This document shows positions 23,901 to 34,989 of a stretch of 64,000 nucleotides of DNA, in pieces; the first letter of the stretch is position 1, and every line of letters begins with the position of its first letter. Below the pieces are notes generated by a model. It made no database searches, was not told where the DNA came from, and saw only the letters and a list, made by a program, of their open reading frames with translations. The translations under genes were made by a program, and so were the position numbers. This DNA comes from Rhinopomastus cyanomelas (Eukaryota; Chordata; Aves; Bucerotiformes; Rhinopomastidae): the NCBI GenBank assembly GCA_013400115.1, contig VXBP01002556.1, forward strand, positions 935,120 to 999,119, written 5' to 3'.

Positions 23901-25080
23901 CAGCTTTGAAAACCATCCTCTTTACTCCAGTGATTAAAGGCTATTTCAGCACCTTCACTGAAGCCCCCCATTGTGTAAACTGTGGCCTTATGGTTTTATT
24001 TTATAGCACAACTTTCTACAGCTTAATGCACATTAACATGCAACCCCAGCTCCTACTGAAGTGAATGGAGTTATCTCCACCGACTTTAATGGAGACTAGG
24101 TCATGCCCAGGAACAGGACCCTAACTCTGTGAGGCTGCACATACTCACCACTTCCTAATATTCTTTTTCTGGTTTAACTATAAAGCATAAATAATACAAC
24201 TATAAAACATAAATAATAAACTGTGCTTGTCAACCAGTGCAAGACAGGTATCAGACCTGTCTAGGGTTTAGCTTTTAATTTTGTCTTTGTTAGTGATGTT
24301 TTGAATATACAAATGTACTGTTGCGCCAAAATGCAGTTCATGCAGTAAATACTAATTTCTGAGTTCCCAGAGCAGTAAAAGAAAAAGTAAAAAGCCAGTC
24401 CTCAGCAATGCTGTTTCCACCAACAATGTATGAGCTTGCAGATGTACCTGTCGCCGTGTTCTTACGCACAGTAACACAAATGAAACAACCAGCCAGGACT
24501 GTCACGTGTCAAAAATGGCAATACACCTGCACCTAACAGATAAGTAGGTAGACAACATACAAGTTTACAACTCTTGCTGGACACTGGATGCCACTGTGTG
24601 TTTTGGGGGCAATTTCAAGTGTGCACTCTCTCCAAAAAAGGGGCCACTGCTGCTGCTGTAGGCACAGCACTGGCTACACAAAGGAGCTGTGTTAGGTTAG
24701 CATTTACTTCCTATTCCGTTTTCCCTCCAGAGTGATTTAGCAGCAACACCAACAGGTGAGTGCAGAGGTTGCTGGGGGGAGGTTTTAAGGGAACACAGAT
24801 GCTGTGCGTGAGGTGGGAGCCCGAACCAGCTTCTGGGAGGAAGAAGGGGTGGGGAGAGGGGAAGGCCAGACATCAGTTCTGATGTGGTGTTTTGGAGCTG
24901 CTGCACGCTTCCATTTCAGCTCTGCATTTCACCCTCGCAGCCTAAGCTGTTTGAAGGCACTGACTCTGTTTTGGCTTCAGTTTTCCTCTGAGCTCCACTC
25001 TGGGACTGCAGTCTTCCCTCTGGCCCCAGTCACTCCAGGGCCACACCTCTTTGCACCCACCACACCGGTTCCACACCCTT
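18000..25080. other. Intronic sequence, mostly unique
   Basis: About 7 kb with no recognised transposon. It contains a 22-bp two-copy tandem repeat at 24176-24219. An 85-codon minus-strand frame at 20807-21064 has an acceptor-like upstream sequence but no recognisable homology. Confidence 0.5.
24176..24219. repeat. 22-bp tandem repeat, two copies
   Basis: AACTATAAAGCATAAATAAT+AC is followed directly by AACTATAAAACATAAATAAT+AA, differing at two positions. It is a short A/T-rich local duplication. Confidence 0.75.
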
Positions 25081-25083
25081 CTC

Positions 25084-25265
25084 ACCTTATGTTGTGACAC
25101 AAGTGCAGGACCCAGCACTTGGCCTTCTTGACGCTCATACAACTGGCCTTAACCCATTGAAACAGCCTAGCTAGATCTCTTTGTAGAGCCTCTCTGTCCT
25201 CAAATCCACCCAACTTGGTGTCATCTGCAGACTTACCGAGGGTGTTGATGAAGTTGCTGACTACA
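25084..25265 (-). repeat. CR1 LINE internal fragment with reverse-transcriptase remnant
   Basis: On the minus strand the frame still reads SADDTKLGGFEDREALQRDL, close to the CR1 ORF2 segment around the reverse-transcriptase [FY]ADD active-site box, followed by KAKCWVLHL, where CR1 has KGKCKVLHL. Both ends are truncated. It is a dead fragment that lacks the CR1 3' terminus. Confidence 0.88.
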
Positions 25266-25269
25266 GGTA

Positions 25270-26900
25270 GAGGCAAAGTTCAACTAATTAAAGGTGATAA
25301 TCATGGTTTGGTCTGGTCAAACCCCTCTCAAATCAAAACAGTAAGAATAAGTATGAATGCTTACATGTTTGATGAGATGAGATTCTCATGAATATGAGAT
25401 TCATATAAATGAAAGTATCATATATATGAATGTCAACAAATACGGACTGTGGGTATATTTATATTCCCATCTAGATACGAGTGATGTGATTCAGAGGGTA
25501 GAGGCTGCAGACCAAAGTAGCAGTGCCACCCACCACAGGGGATCAGTTTTCTCAGGAGTCTGACTGCAGCTCTTTGTACCCCAAAGCAGACATCAAGGCC
25601 AAGTGACTGCTGTCACAAGGGCAGACTTCCTAGCAAAGCAGCATCTTAATGGCACTGAAACAGAGGCACGTCTCAAATGAGCTGCTGGACCTTCTAGGTT
25701 ACTTACATTTTATGTTTTGAGGTGATCTTAATATAGTCATTCTTCCTTCTTTACCTTCAAATGACTTAAAATCAGTGCTGCTGATCTCATTTGCTTGCTT
25801 TATTTGGGGTGGGGGAGGGATAGGAAGACTTACAACTTCACATCAAAATGAGCTATCACTTAAATACAGTATCTTCAAGGTCACTTACACATCAATTTCA
25901 GAGTAATTTCCCAAACATATCATCAAGACACTGAACCAGATGCTTAGTCAAATAAATTCTCTATCTTATTCCATTTATGAATTAAATGAAATAAGATGTG
26001 CCAACATTTTCACCTGACTAGGCTTTATTATGGTTTCTGTATCTTCCATCACTTCCCTCTACTTGCTTAAAGAAATATCCATATTCATCTTGCTTTAGTA
26101 TTTTTTTGCTTGAGAGAAAAATAAAATTAATCTTACACAGATAAAACCACAAAATAGACAACAGGGGAAGAACCAGATTGCCTTCAAAAGCACAAATACT
26201 TTGAAGAAACCCTCTCATTTATGAATAATCTCTGTCAAAGCTTAGCACACTCTATCATTGATGAACAATGCAATAAAACCCTGCAGCAAAACAAGGCTGA
26301 AAGGAGCCATGAAGCCCCAGTAATGACTAAACTGCTGCCACATACACCTAACTACTCACTACAAGCACTTGGAAATGATAGGACACACCGTGACACTGCT
26401 CTGACAAGTGGGATGTGCTGCAAGCCCGCATGGTTTGAGCAGCATTGTGCAACTTTTACAAGTGTGGGCTGCTCCTGCTTCCCTTTAACCCAGGCAGGCC
26501 CACCTTCCTCTTTGGGTTGAGGCAGAGCACAACATGATGCCCATTTATGGGATGAATTTTACGCTGTTCTCTGCACATCCACAGCATCAAATTTTCAGCC
26601 AAAGGGACAAGAAAAACATGAATATTCTAAGCCTGTGGCAGGTGTCATGCAAAATTCAGACACCTCAAGCTTTTATAAAGGCTTTCAGAATCTACAATGG
26701 GAACACATGCTCACCGTCATCCAGAGGAACAGTTGGTGGTATAATTTCACCCTAATCACTATGCATTTATCTATTTTTCTTTTTTGTATTTTTTTTACAG
26801 CATTGTGGCTCCTGGGTTTCCAGACACCTGTACAAGAAACTGTGAATTCTTTTCAAAATTGTCTGTACCTATTTATCCTTCTGTATCCATTTGTCACAGA
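25270..26900. other. Intronic sequence without recognised repeat or gene
   Basis: A/T-rich unique sequence between two CR1 fragments. It has ATATATGAA-type simple sequence near 25380-25440. Nothing gene-like was seen. Confidence 0.5.
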
Positions 26901-26903
26901 GAC

Positions 26904-27442
26904 ATAGAACATTCTGGATTACATCCACTGCCCCTTGCCTTATCATTAGATGACACTGAGAAGAGCCTGGCTTCATCCTCCTGACATCCTTCATGTAATT
27001 ATCAACATTAATGAGGTCACCCCTCAGTTTTCTTTTCTCCAAGCTAAAGAGACCCAGCTCCCTCAACCTTTACTCATAAGGGAGGTATTCTACTTCCTTC
27101 ATCATCCTCATTGCTCTGCTCTGGACACCCTCCAGCAGCTCTGTGTCCTTCTTGAACTGAGGGGCCCAGAACTGGACACAATATTTTATGTGGGGTCTTA
27201 CCAGGGCACAGTAGAGGTGGAGGAGAACCTCTCTTCATCTGCTAACCACCCCCCTTCTGATCCAACCCAGGATGCTGTTGGCCTTCTCTGCCACAAAGGC
27301 ACATTGCTGGCTCATGGCAATCTTGCTGTCCACCAGGACCCCAGGTCCCTTTCTCCTACACTGCCCTCCAACAGGTCAGTCCCCAGCCTATACTGACACC
27401 CTGGGTTGTTCTTGCCCAGATGCAAAACTCTACACTTGCCAC
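26904..27442 (-). repeat. CR1 LINE internal fragment, antisense strand
   Basis: The plus strand reads ATCCACTGCCCCTTGCCTTA, GAGGTCACCCCTCAGTTTTC, CTCTGGACACCCTCCAGCAG, GGGGCCCAGAACTGGACACA, GGATGCTGTTGGCCTTCTCT and GTCAGTCCCCAGCCTATACT, in the expected antisense CR1 order. The 3' terminal ~150 bp of CR1 is missing at the left edge, so the copy is truncated at both ends. Confidence 0.9.
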
Positions 27443-28215
27443 CACACCTTGCTGTCTGTGCACCAACCAGACTTCAAAACTCCTGCTCGCCTGGTGTTCA
27501 CCTCTGCAGCTTCCCCAAGTAAACCAAATGTAGGCCTGGTACCAGCACAAATCCTCAGGCAGTAAGCACCAACGTTGAAAGCTCTTAAGCCTCAGTAATA
27601 GCTCGTTTGTATGGAGGCACTTTTCTCAAAGGGTTTGACTAATGCCCAGAGTAACCCAGATTTTCTCTACATCTCCATTAATAGATTAATGAAGAGATCA
27701 AAGTCCAACGCATGTGTTCTCTGATGAGAGGACTGTGAAGTTATTTTTGAAAGAAGAGTTTGCTCCTGGTTATTTTAGAAACAAGACTGGAAACGGAGCG
27801 AAGCTGAAGCAGGAAGAAGAGAGAGAGAAAACAAGCAAAGGATGTTCAAAAGTATCTCGATAAGTCCTGGCACGGGACTTCTGTGCAGGGTCCTCTTCCT
27901 TTACATGGAGCCCTGTATCATTTAACTGCCAACAGTACGAGAGGTCATTCTGAGAACCCTTCTGCAAACTCTGGGCAGATCTGCTCTGCTGATCTGTACC
28001 AGTGGTTAGGGAGGTACTGGGAAGTGGGGGCAGCTCTGCAGTGGAGCTGCGCTGTGATGGAGGCTGTCCTGGAGATCCCTCATACTGATGAAGGCAATGG
28101 TGACCTTACCTAGGCTAAAGGACAGCATGAACAGGCACTGGCTCTTCTGATAGCTTTCAGCACTGAGGAGTGCTGGCCTCTGTTGGTTGGCCAAAGCAGA
28201 TAGGGGACCACTGGG

Positions 28216-28365
28216 AATTACAAAAAGGTAGGGATTGGAAGGGACCTCTGAAGATCATCTAGTCCAACCCCTCTGCCAGATCAGGATCACCTACAGGAGA
28301 ACACACAGGAACACATTCAGGTCTGTTTTGAATGTCATCGGAGAATGAAACTCCACAGGCTCTTT
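28216..28365 (-). repeat. CR1 LINE 3' end, antisense strand
   Basis: GGGATTGGAAGGGACCTCTG, GATCATCTAGTCCAACCCCT, ATCAGGATCACC and GGAACACATTCAGG mark a short 5'-truncated CR1. Its tail lacks the extra base that both SINE tails carry, so it belongs to an ordinary CR1 lineage. Confidence 0.88.
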
Positions 28366-31300
28366 GAGCAAATATTTCACCTAGTAAATGTCTTTCACCT
28401 TGTAGTCACATATATACTAAGAATGGAGTGATATTTTTTCTCCTTCTTTGTTGCCCTTTTTTCCAGCTTTTCAGCCTATGGGCAACTCTATGAAAAGAGT
28501 AACAACATTAACCCTGAAATCTGCCTCTATATTTCACTGAATCCAAACACAAGCCCACAGGAACAGTCAAAAAGGAGAGGAGGAGTACCTTGGGAAGGGC
28601 GGTAACTTGCACTTGAACATGAGCAGTGCAGGCAAGAGGGGAATGGGGTGCACAGAGCCAGCACCACTTAACCCCCTTTCATGGCAGAGCTGCATTTCCT
28701 CTGCTTGGAGGTACCACGCAGGACTCGAGCCAATTTTACAAAGCATGTCAAATACTGGAGAAGCAGGGAAAAAAAAGAGCTCCAAAACCAATATGAAAGG
28801 CAGAGACAGTGATTTACAGTACTGGAGTTTAAGATTTTAATCTGCTAAGCTTATTAAAAATAGATGGCGAGGCAACTTGATTAGAAAATCTATGTAAAGT
28901 TCATGGGGAAATGTTATAGCAAAGTAAAGGGCTCTTTAACAAAATAAGGTGGAAAAATAGCTAATGATTGGAAACTGAAGCCAGGAAAAATAAAATTAGC
29001 AATCAGCTTGATAGCCTTTTTATTATTTATTTTTAAAAAGCAGGTGATTAACACCCAGAATAATTTCTTCCTATCTCTAGACATCTGTAAATTAATCTAC
29101 AAACTGCTGGGGGAGAATGATTTAATGCCAAATGTATGCTATGCTTTAGTCAGAGAAAAATCACTGTATATAAAGAGGTACAAGACAGACATATAAAAGT
29201 GATGAAACTGAACAATCTGGTTTCTTCTCGCCTTAAGCACTGCAGATCTGTGAATGCTGTCCAGATGTTTTCTCCTCAGAAAGAGAAGATTCACTGAACG
29301 TTGTTGGGCTGTCACAGCACTCTCAGCTGTGAGATCCAAGTGAGATCCACTCCCTTGGTCACTTTCTGAGGAGAAAATACACCCAATAGAACATAAACTT
29401 CTGGTATAGTCTCACTGTCACATATGTGCACATGCAAGAAACCAAATGTCCTGTTCCAGAGATGTGTGCAAGGCATTAGAAACAGCACATCTGTTGGCCA
29501 TGACCACTTGTGAGCCTGGAGAACGACCACTGCTTCTGCCCAGGCTGACCATCAGTAGTGAGGTGCAGGGGTGGCATGTGGTGAACAACCTGACCCCCTC
29601 ATGTGCTTGAGAAGAAACTCAGGTTATATAAAGCTTTCAGGAAGCCAACCTTGCGGCTTTGTAAGATCAATCAACTGCCCTTTAAACTTTCCAGAAGCAA
29701 ATAATTTTATTTTTTCTTAGGTAGGCTTTCAGCTGTACTCTCTCCTCTCTTCTCCATACAGATTGAAGAAGAAATCCCCCACTTTCATCTCTCATGTCCA
29801 GAGGATATAAAACCACCTCAAGCTGCTTCTCCTGCTCTGGGCAGAAATTTCAGTGGCTGAAGCAGAAAAAAATGTAAGAGGGTGGCCTGGGGGTCAAAAT
29901 TTAGTTCGGATCATCCGTCAACATCAAAAACATTAGGAGCACCTATCTCCTTGCCATTGCTTCAGAAAGGACAGGAATGTCTTTTGCTGAACAGACACAA
30001 GTGCAGCTCTAGTCAGGCTCCTAAGCACAAGAATGGTTTTTACACCCCAGTCCTCTTTCATTAATGGGGAATTAACTGCCCTCCACAAAGCAGTCCCTGT
30101 GATACATGCTTTGTGCAGATACTGAACCTCTGGAGGGAAAACACCTTTTCACCCACACTGTTATTCCTGTGTTAACCAAGGGGGGCCACTACCATCTGTG
30201 GATGGCCGCTAGCCGATGGTTGAAAAGCATCCATCGTTCACCAAACACAACCATCCATGTTCAAAGATCTTGCACAATGAAGCTGCCCCTCTCCTAGCAC
30301 GGCACAAAGATCTACAGAAATTGCCAAGAGTGATCCCAGATGCCTCTAAACACCTTTCAAATAGCGGGGTCTTAGAAACAGCTACAGGAGTTGCATGGGA
30401 GGCACCTCACCTGCAGCCGTATCTGTGACTGCAAAAATAACTAGAATTCATTTCCATGTTGGATTTGTTCCAAAATCTCCTGAGCAACCTTGCAGAAAAA
30501 AATTGCACAGGATCATTAAGACAGTTAGAATTTTATTTTCTGCTTGCATAGTGGAAGTGGGCCTGGGGTTATAACAGCAAACCTAGCACAGACCCTGCAC
30601 AAGCAGATGGTAATTGTACTTCTGTTTCACTTTCACATTATAATAAATCCTGAATCCAAGATCCAGACAGTATATGGGGATATACCAGAGAATACTGGTA
30701 AAAAGTAGCATTCTTTTAATCTTGGTGAAGTGTTAGTATGACATTTATCTTCAAAGATCTTCCAGCACTAAGATACTCATCTGCAGACAAGAGAATAGAA
30801 GGGAGCAGTAAGCTGAGATACACCAGAGACTGTGGTCATTCAGAGCAGTAAAGTAAAAGCTTTAAAGCAGAAAATCCTACCATGATCACTGGGAATGGTG
30901 CCAGTGACTCACTGGGTACTTCCTTTTGGCCTTGATGGAGTGAAGCAAATAGATGTGCTCTGCATGCTGCTTTCCAAAGCACAGCCTTTCATAGGAGACA
31001 TTAAACTTAGCCTTTATCCCACCAGAGTCCTCTAAAGCCATGACAGCTTTCCCTGCCCACTTTCCCAGGAGATGTGGCTCTACTCAAGATGCCAGGAAGT
31101 AAAACGGGCAGCCTGGCACCCAAAGGGTGCTGAGACATCCGCATCCACCCAGACAGGACTTCGCTTATTTAGGGCAAGGCTCAGCATCACTCAGTAGGAG
31201 TACGCATCACATCCCACAGCTGGCGGATATGCACATGCACAGAAACTGCAGCAGCTCAATTTTAGAGTGTTTTATGATGAGGCGTTCCAAGCTCCCTAAA

Positions 31301-33500
31301 GAGGCGGGGGAAGTCAACGTCTTGATAAAGTAAATAATGAAATGCTGCAGTTCCAATATATGCTCTGTGATCCCTTGAGGGAAGCCTGAGCCCTAATGAA
31401 ATAAGACACAGAAAATAAGGGCTTTGCTGCGGACACAGCCCGGCTGTGCTCATCATGCACCACAGCAACTTCTATCACTTTATCACATTTACTCATCTTG
31501 ATGAAATGCTGTACACATGTGCAGACAGCCACGATATGTACAAGACCATATACACTTGCAGATACGTATATTCTAAATGAAAGAGGGTGAAGGAAAATGA
31601 TTTATTTTCATTCCCATAAATGGCTGGATCATAAATGCTTAGTCTGCCTTCTCTGCATGGATTGCCTTACTAATCCATCACTGTATTCAGTTCAAAGCTT
31701 TCATAAACACTTAGCAATTGAATTTGCATTTGTGAATATTTTAGCTCTTAAAAATGTCCTTGTATTTTATGCTTTAAGTTCTTAAACACTCAGTAATACC
31801 AGCGTGGGCTTTGCCTAGGCTGTACTTTAGATAGAAAAAGTATCTTTATACACAATTCTGAAATGGAGATTATGTTTTCCCCATTTGAAATGCATCAGTA
31901 TGAGCAAATAATGAAGTTGACTCTGATTATTTATTTATAAAGCAACTTCGTCAACAGTGGAAGCAATAAATCCAACCAAACAAAAGCCAGGAAATTATCC
32001 CAGATCCCAAAGCAGGAGGAAGCCTGGCTCCCTCTAATTGAGTTTCCTTCACTCTTATCTTCCCAAGATCCCTTAGATTGTTTTCCAATTTCCATTTCCA
32101 TTTCTTCTATGAAATGCCTCTAACCCATGACCTCCATTTACTGCTACCCATTTATCTTCCGTGCTTAATTGAGATGTAACGTGTCCACTTGTCCAGCACT
32201 GAGCACTAAAACTCTGACAGTGGACTTGATCAATCCTGGCTCCTTCAGGAAAGCTCACTTGGGAAGCTGCCACTCAAAACTCCAGTGATGAACAGGTAAG
32301 TCTGTTTCATTAAACTTGAGTTTACCTTATAAAAACATACCATGGTGAGGACCAAACCCCCAAGAATAAATAAAAACATCTTTGGGTTTATTTGCTTTTT
32401 CTGCTACAAGACAGAATTAGATTTGTTCTGACCCTCAGAGGGTACAAGGTGACAGCACCAGTGGAGAGAAAACATATAAAGTAGCTTTCAGAAGTCAATC
32501 ATGCTTTGTCTTCAAATAGAATAATTTTAAATGTGGTGGTTTGCAATCAAATTTCCTCTCCGGAGACTCAGTGTACAGAAATTGCTGAAGGATGGCATTG
32601 TTTAGAAAATAGTTAGACTTTATACAACATCATTTCAGGAGCTCTTGACAAACATTAATAAAACTCCCAGCAGCCAGGTATTTCTGCACCTATTTAATGG
32701 AGGGCTAAGCTTGGCATCGGAGAGCCAGAAATACAGCAACACAGAAAGAATAAAGCTTCAGCTACCAAGCAGTCATTTTAGTCTCACAGAGCAATGCTAA
32801 ACTAAAGCAGGAGAGAACTGAACAGCAATATCTTAGCCTCTTGGAACGACAAAATAAAATTAATACAGCACCCCAGGTTGCTATTAAATTGTAAAATTTG
32901 ACAAAACATATTGTGGTCAGAGATTCAGCCTCTCAAAAAAAATACATTAATCACTCCATGCTTATTGAAATGACTAAATGTTTGCACCAGTGACACTAAG
33001 CAAAACATAAATTCACTGCGATCCTGAAGGCAAACATCCAGTTGGAAAACCTGTCACTCAAAACCATTATAGCAGGGACAAGGCTGGAAACTCCATGGCC
33101 AAAATGTCTGAGAGTAGCGCATGCCTATTCCAGGGGCCAGAGGTGTAACTGCAAAAGGTTATGGCCTGGTATGGATAGTTGCACCAGTAAGGTCTGGAGA
33201 AAGCAGCAGCCTGGCTGTGCCTGAAGGTGGCCCAGGAGAAGCACAGCCACAGCACTGCAGGAGCCAACACTAGGCATCTCCCCATACACTCCCAGGGGTC
33301 AGTGCAAACCAGAAAGAGGTACCCAAGGAGGGTGAAGCACTTTGAGCAATAGCTAAAGACAGGCAGGAACAAGAAGTATTGGCTGCTCTATCTTAATTTC
33401 TGAAAGAAGGCGACAAGCAAACCATCTCTCCTCCATCTTCTGGAGTAGTCTCCAAAACCTGAAGCAAGGAGTATGTGTGACATTTACACACAACGACACT
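28366..33500. other. Intronic sequence without recognised repeat or gene
   Basis: About 5 kb of unique-looking DNA with only short chance frames. No LINE, LTR, SINE or RNA gene was recognised. Confidence 0.5.
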
Positions 33501-33507
33501 GACAAGC

Positions 33508-33602
33508 AGGTGTCTGCGTGGCTCCCAGCTGAGCAGAATATTAAAGTTTATATTACAACCATTTATAAGCTGAAAGCTATGCTGGAATTACTCCTGCTCT
33601 CT
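33508..33602 (+). repeat. Copy A of an unidentified ~95-bp dispersed repeat
   Basis: Shares an ordered series of blocks with 34893-34989: AGGYRTYTRCRTGG, CCAGC, AATATTAA, TTACA-CCATT-ATAA, TGCTGGAATTACT and CTGCT. Over the first 29 aligned bases I count 20 identities and eight of nine differences are transitions. It does not look like CR1, LTR or the SINEs. It could be an ancient mobile element or a duplicated regulatory segment. Confidence 0.6.
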
Positions 33603-33758
33603 CCCTGTGTCTGGGTGTCTGATGGCCACAATTAATCCCATGTGAGGACAGCGCCACTCATTGCTTTCGCGCCCGGGTTGACTCTCAGAGGCTTGTGTCT
33701 GCATATACGTTGGCACGGGAACAACTTAGTTGAAACAATCTCTGCTATGTGGCACTGT

Positions 33759-33853
33759 GATCATGCCAAACTTTGCCTTAACCTCAGTTTGATCATGCCA
33801 AACTTTGCCTTAACCTCAGTTTGATCATCCCAAACTTTGCCTTAATCTCAGTT
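33759..33853. repeat. 32-bp tandem repeat, three copies
   Basis: The unit GATCATGCCAAACTTTGCCT plus TAACCTCAGTTT occurs twice without change (33759-33790 and 33791-33822) and a third time with two substitutions and a truncated end (33823-33853). The identity of the first two units indicates recent expansion. Confidence 0.92.
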
Positions 33854-33892
33854 CACAATTCCAAGCATAATTGTGCTGTTGAGGTTTTAAAG

Positions 33893-34080
33893 TATCACAA
33901 AATCACAGAATGGTAGAGGTCATCTAGTCCAGTCCTGCTTGAGCAGGTTCTACTACAGCAGACCATGCAGATAGATGTTCAGGCGGGTTTTTGGTGTTTC
34001 CAGAGATGGAGAATCAGCAGCCTCTCTGGGCAGCCGCTGCCAGTACTCTGCCATCCTCTAGTTAAAGACCTGATCCTGCA
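33893..34080 (-). repeat. CR1 LINE 3' end, antisense strand
   Basis: TATCACAAAATCACAGAATG, GTCATCTAGTCC, TTCAGGCGGGTTTTTGGTG and CTCTGGGCAGCC give a truncated CR1 with a small deletion in the terminal GGAAGGGACC region. Confidence 0.85.
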
Positions 34081-34892
34081 GGCCACTAGAGACATGGCAG
34101 CATTAGTTTGCCTGGTGACTACTTTTAAGACATGCACTGGCACATACAAAGCAAGTTTTGATGGAATGATCCTTGCAAAGGGCTTAAAGGCACAAGCATA
34201 AATTAAAGCAGAAATTGAGAATAAGGAAGGTCTGTGAATATTCATCATTGAAAGCATCACTGTGAGGTCAAACCAGAGAGGGAAGCAGCAATGGTGCCAC
34301 AAGGACATTGGCATTCCCAGCAGAAGCGCCTCAACTCGCCTGCTACCAAACAAGCATCTGGTGCCACCTAATTAAAACACCAGTTCCAGGAGGTGACATC
34401 CAGCATCGTGAATCAAATGAAACATCTGCTAATTCTTACAACAGCCAGACAAAACAAGCCTAAAGAAGGCAAAACAAATATGCACACACACACACACTAC
34501 TAGCTTTGGCACTGACATAGTGACTGAACATAAGAACCACATTGAATTCCCACATTATTAACCACTGCATCTTCAGTTTCACGGATCGACTGCGAATGTG
34601 CTACAACACATGCTCAGCCGCTCAGAGGGCAAAAATGGATCAAGTTTTACAAAAATGAGTAAACATTTCACCTCACAGCACTGCCCCGTGGAGGGGAAAA
34701 CTCCCTTGAGCTCACGCAGGCTAATGGCACAAGCTATTAACTCAGATGATTAAAGCGCTGGAGACCGCGGAAATCTCGGTACATGCATTTGCACAGCACA
34801 ATGGAGGGTGGGTTTTCCCCGGTGACAAACAGATACTTTATTTTTATTTCTGCCATAAATAAACGGGGGGTTTTTAATAGGTATAGATGATC

Positions 34893-34989
34893 AGGCATTT
34901 ACATGGTTTCCAGCAGAGTAGCAATATTAAGCTACTACGTTACAGCCATTCATAAAAGGGATATATTGCTGGAATTACTTTCTGCTGTC
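34893..34989 (+). repeat. Copy B of an unidentified ~95-bp dispersed repeat
   Basis: Partner of 33508-33602, same orientation, 1.4 kb away. It reads AGGCATTTACATGGTTTCCA where copy A reads AGGTGTCTGCGTGGCTCCCA, and both end in TGCTGGAATTACT. Similarity may extend ~30 bp further downstream (CTAACGATCCCTACAAT against CTGATGGCCACAAT). Confidence 0.6.

Noticed and set aside
26950..27396. 148-codon plus-strand frame.
   Set aside because: It is the antisense reading of a CR1 LINE fragment.
34480..34500. Short CA repeat as a microsatellite of note.
   Set aside because: Only about seven units, which is common in vertebrate introns.
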